From Prorocentrum cordatum (taxonomy: Eukaryota; Sar; Dinophyceae; Prorocentrales; Prorocentraceae), in contig CAUYUJ010012780.1 in assembly GCA_963575745.1 (NCBI GenBank), forward strand, positions 62,001-126,000: a DNA stretch of 64,000 bases, read 5' to 3'. Shown piece after piece: positions 62,697 through 64,000 of this stretch (its first letter is position 1; each line of letters opens with the position of its first letter). The position numbers and the translations under genes were made by a program. The notes below the pieces were generated by a model. That model had not been told where the DNA came from, made no database searches, and saw only the letters and a program-made list of their open reading frames with translations.

Positions 62697-64000
62697 CTAG
62701 CCAATGCCCCCGCGGTTCCCGAGGAAGCATGGGCTCGGCAGAGCCCATGGGCCGACTGGCCCATCTTTGCCACAACCGCCTAAAGGCTTCTTCCCGAGCC
62801 AGATGAAGTACAGTGGATGGGGGCGCCCCTGGCGAAGTCTATGGTGTCTCCGAGGTCGGTCTTGATCAAGTGCCCTGCCGGGGTCGCCCAATGAAGGTCC
62901 CGAAGCACGAGTAGGCTGGCCCAGGCGGGACCTGAGACTTTCTTTCGCCCAGGGCTGAGACGCGGCGCGCAAGGTGCGCACGTGCTGCTGCCAAGCTTCC
63001 TGGAAAACTCCAACTGGAAACAAAAACACGATCGCGATAGAGAAGCACCCACTGGTAAACAGGCATGGCCCAGGCCATAACACGGGGATCGGAGTACGCG
63101 GTGGACTGCGCGCACGCTGTGAGCCACGCAGATGCAGCCCCACCAGGAGAGCGCCAAGATTGCCTGAGAACTTTACGCATCTTGGTACCAACTGCGGCGG
63201 GGCGCCGTGCACACCCACTCCGTAGGTCACGGTTGGCGGAATGGCCTGCCCAACGAAACGCGTTGAGACATGGCCCGCTCGACGCGCGGCCCGAGACCTA
63301 TGCGCACGAGCTGCCGTGGCACGCACTCTTGACCTGACCTTCATGTATTTGATGGGTTTCCCTGCGGCGATTTCGATCCGCGGGGCCTCCAGGGTGTTGC
63401 AGTAAACGCGCCCAAGACCTCGACGTTTGACACAAAGTAAACGACGGGTAACGTTCAGTTTGTTCCTCGCCGTCGGGAAGCCAAGTGTATCCAACGTGCA
63501 CCAATAATCGGAGAACCTTCGCGGTGTCCTCCAAGAGCCTGGACGCCGGGCCAAGGGTGGACAGGGTGATATCGTCGGCATACAGGTCGACCGAGCGCCC
63601 CACGATGGCAACGCGCGCAAACAAAGCGCCGAAGGGTGCGATCATGACGCACCGAAGGGAGCACATCGCGAATGCACGCCATGGCATGACCCCTCTGCGC
63701 GACCAAGTGGCCGCCGAAAAACATCCGCCCCACACGAGTGCCCCGGCACCTGGATACATCCTCAGCGCCAAAACAATCAACGGCCCAGGAAATCCAAACG
63801 CAGAGGCACCCAAGAACCATGGACCAGGGTAATGTGTCAAAACGCCTGGCGAGATCCACTACGGCGCGCAGTGAAGCGTGCTCGGTGTCGGCGGCAGGCT
63901 TGCCAGTTTCGCGCTGAACGAGCACTCTTGCTGCAGCGCCACTGGTGAATTTCTGCGCTCCGAGGGCCAAGTAGGCCCCGTGCAGCTTCGGGGCCCAATC
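62697..64000 (-). pseudogene. LINE C reverse transcriptase, runs off the right edge
   Basis: AVVDLARRFDTLPWSMVLG (near 63815-63862) is motif A (D..xxFDxIP). The frame then changes; SAATWSRRGVMPWRAF is the motif B helix region; SVDLYADDITLSTLGPA (63557-63593) carries the catalytic Y-A-D-D. A second change leads to GFPTARNKLNVTRRL and later RFVGQAIPPTVTYGVGVHGA, the thumb. Two or three frameshifts. The 5' part lies outside the window. Confidence 0.75.

Noticed and set aside
1-64000. tRNA, rRNA, 5S or spliced-leader RNA genes
   Set aside because: I looked for characteristic strings by eye and found none; the two leader matches lack a donor GT and snRNA-like downstream sequence and sit at LINE 5' ends.

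Overview
The window is nuclear DNA of a dinoflagellate. Two copies of the dinoflagellate spliced-leader sequence lie in the DNA: a perfect 22/22 match at 46031-46052 and a 21/22 match at 25070-25091, both on the minus strand and both just upstream of a retroelement reading frame. High GC, TTTAGGG-type telomere repeats, long trinucleotide arrays and many retroelements agree with this. The species cannot be fixed from the sequence. I see no complete host gene; the best host candidates are a 150-bp piece resembling the TFIIS central domain (26832-26981) and a half-RING-like piece (54975-55195).

The recognisable coding sequence is almost all retrotransposon, and all seven elements or fragments run on the minus strand. 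Two are tyrosine-recombinase (DIRS/PAT/Ngaro-type) elements with split direct repeats in the order A1 - ORFs - B1 A2 B2. The one at 13010-20609 is young: its repeat pairs differ by one base each, and its gag-like, RT/RNase H and tyrosine recombinase frames are all open. The one at 2595-8104 is old and decayed, and it sits inside a GAT microsatellite.

Five are LINE-like. LINE A (11390-25091) is split in two by the young element, at its zinc-finger region. LINE B (about 41111-46052) begins with a tandem spliced-leader relict. LINE C (61470 to the right edge) keeps RT, zinc finger and RNase H pieces. LINE D (50617-52830) belongs to a different lineage with a PD-(D/E)XK-like endonuclease, and is interrupted by a block bounded by telomere repeats. 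LINE E (39340-40430) is a 3' fragment. All five are frameshifted and probably dead.

The rest is repeat-rich noncoding DNA: microsatellites (GAC, GAT, CTC/GGA, GTC), minisatellites (10-bp, 5-bp), a compound higher-order repeat at 29548-31605, GTC arrays with a conserved flanking module (32290-36310), a three-copy terminal-inverted-repeat family (31780, 37598, 56087), and fold-back sequences (28878-29035, 58897-59063). Layout from left to right: 0-2.6 kb simple and local repeats; 2.6-8.1 kb old YR element; 8.1-11.4 kb noncoding; 11.4-25.1 kb LINE A with the nested young YR element; 25-39 kb microsatellites and composite repeats; 39.3-46.1 kb LINE E and LINE B; 46-50.6 kb noncoding; 50.6-52.8 kb LINE D; 52.9-61.5 kb mostly noncoding; 61.5-64 kb LINE C.
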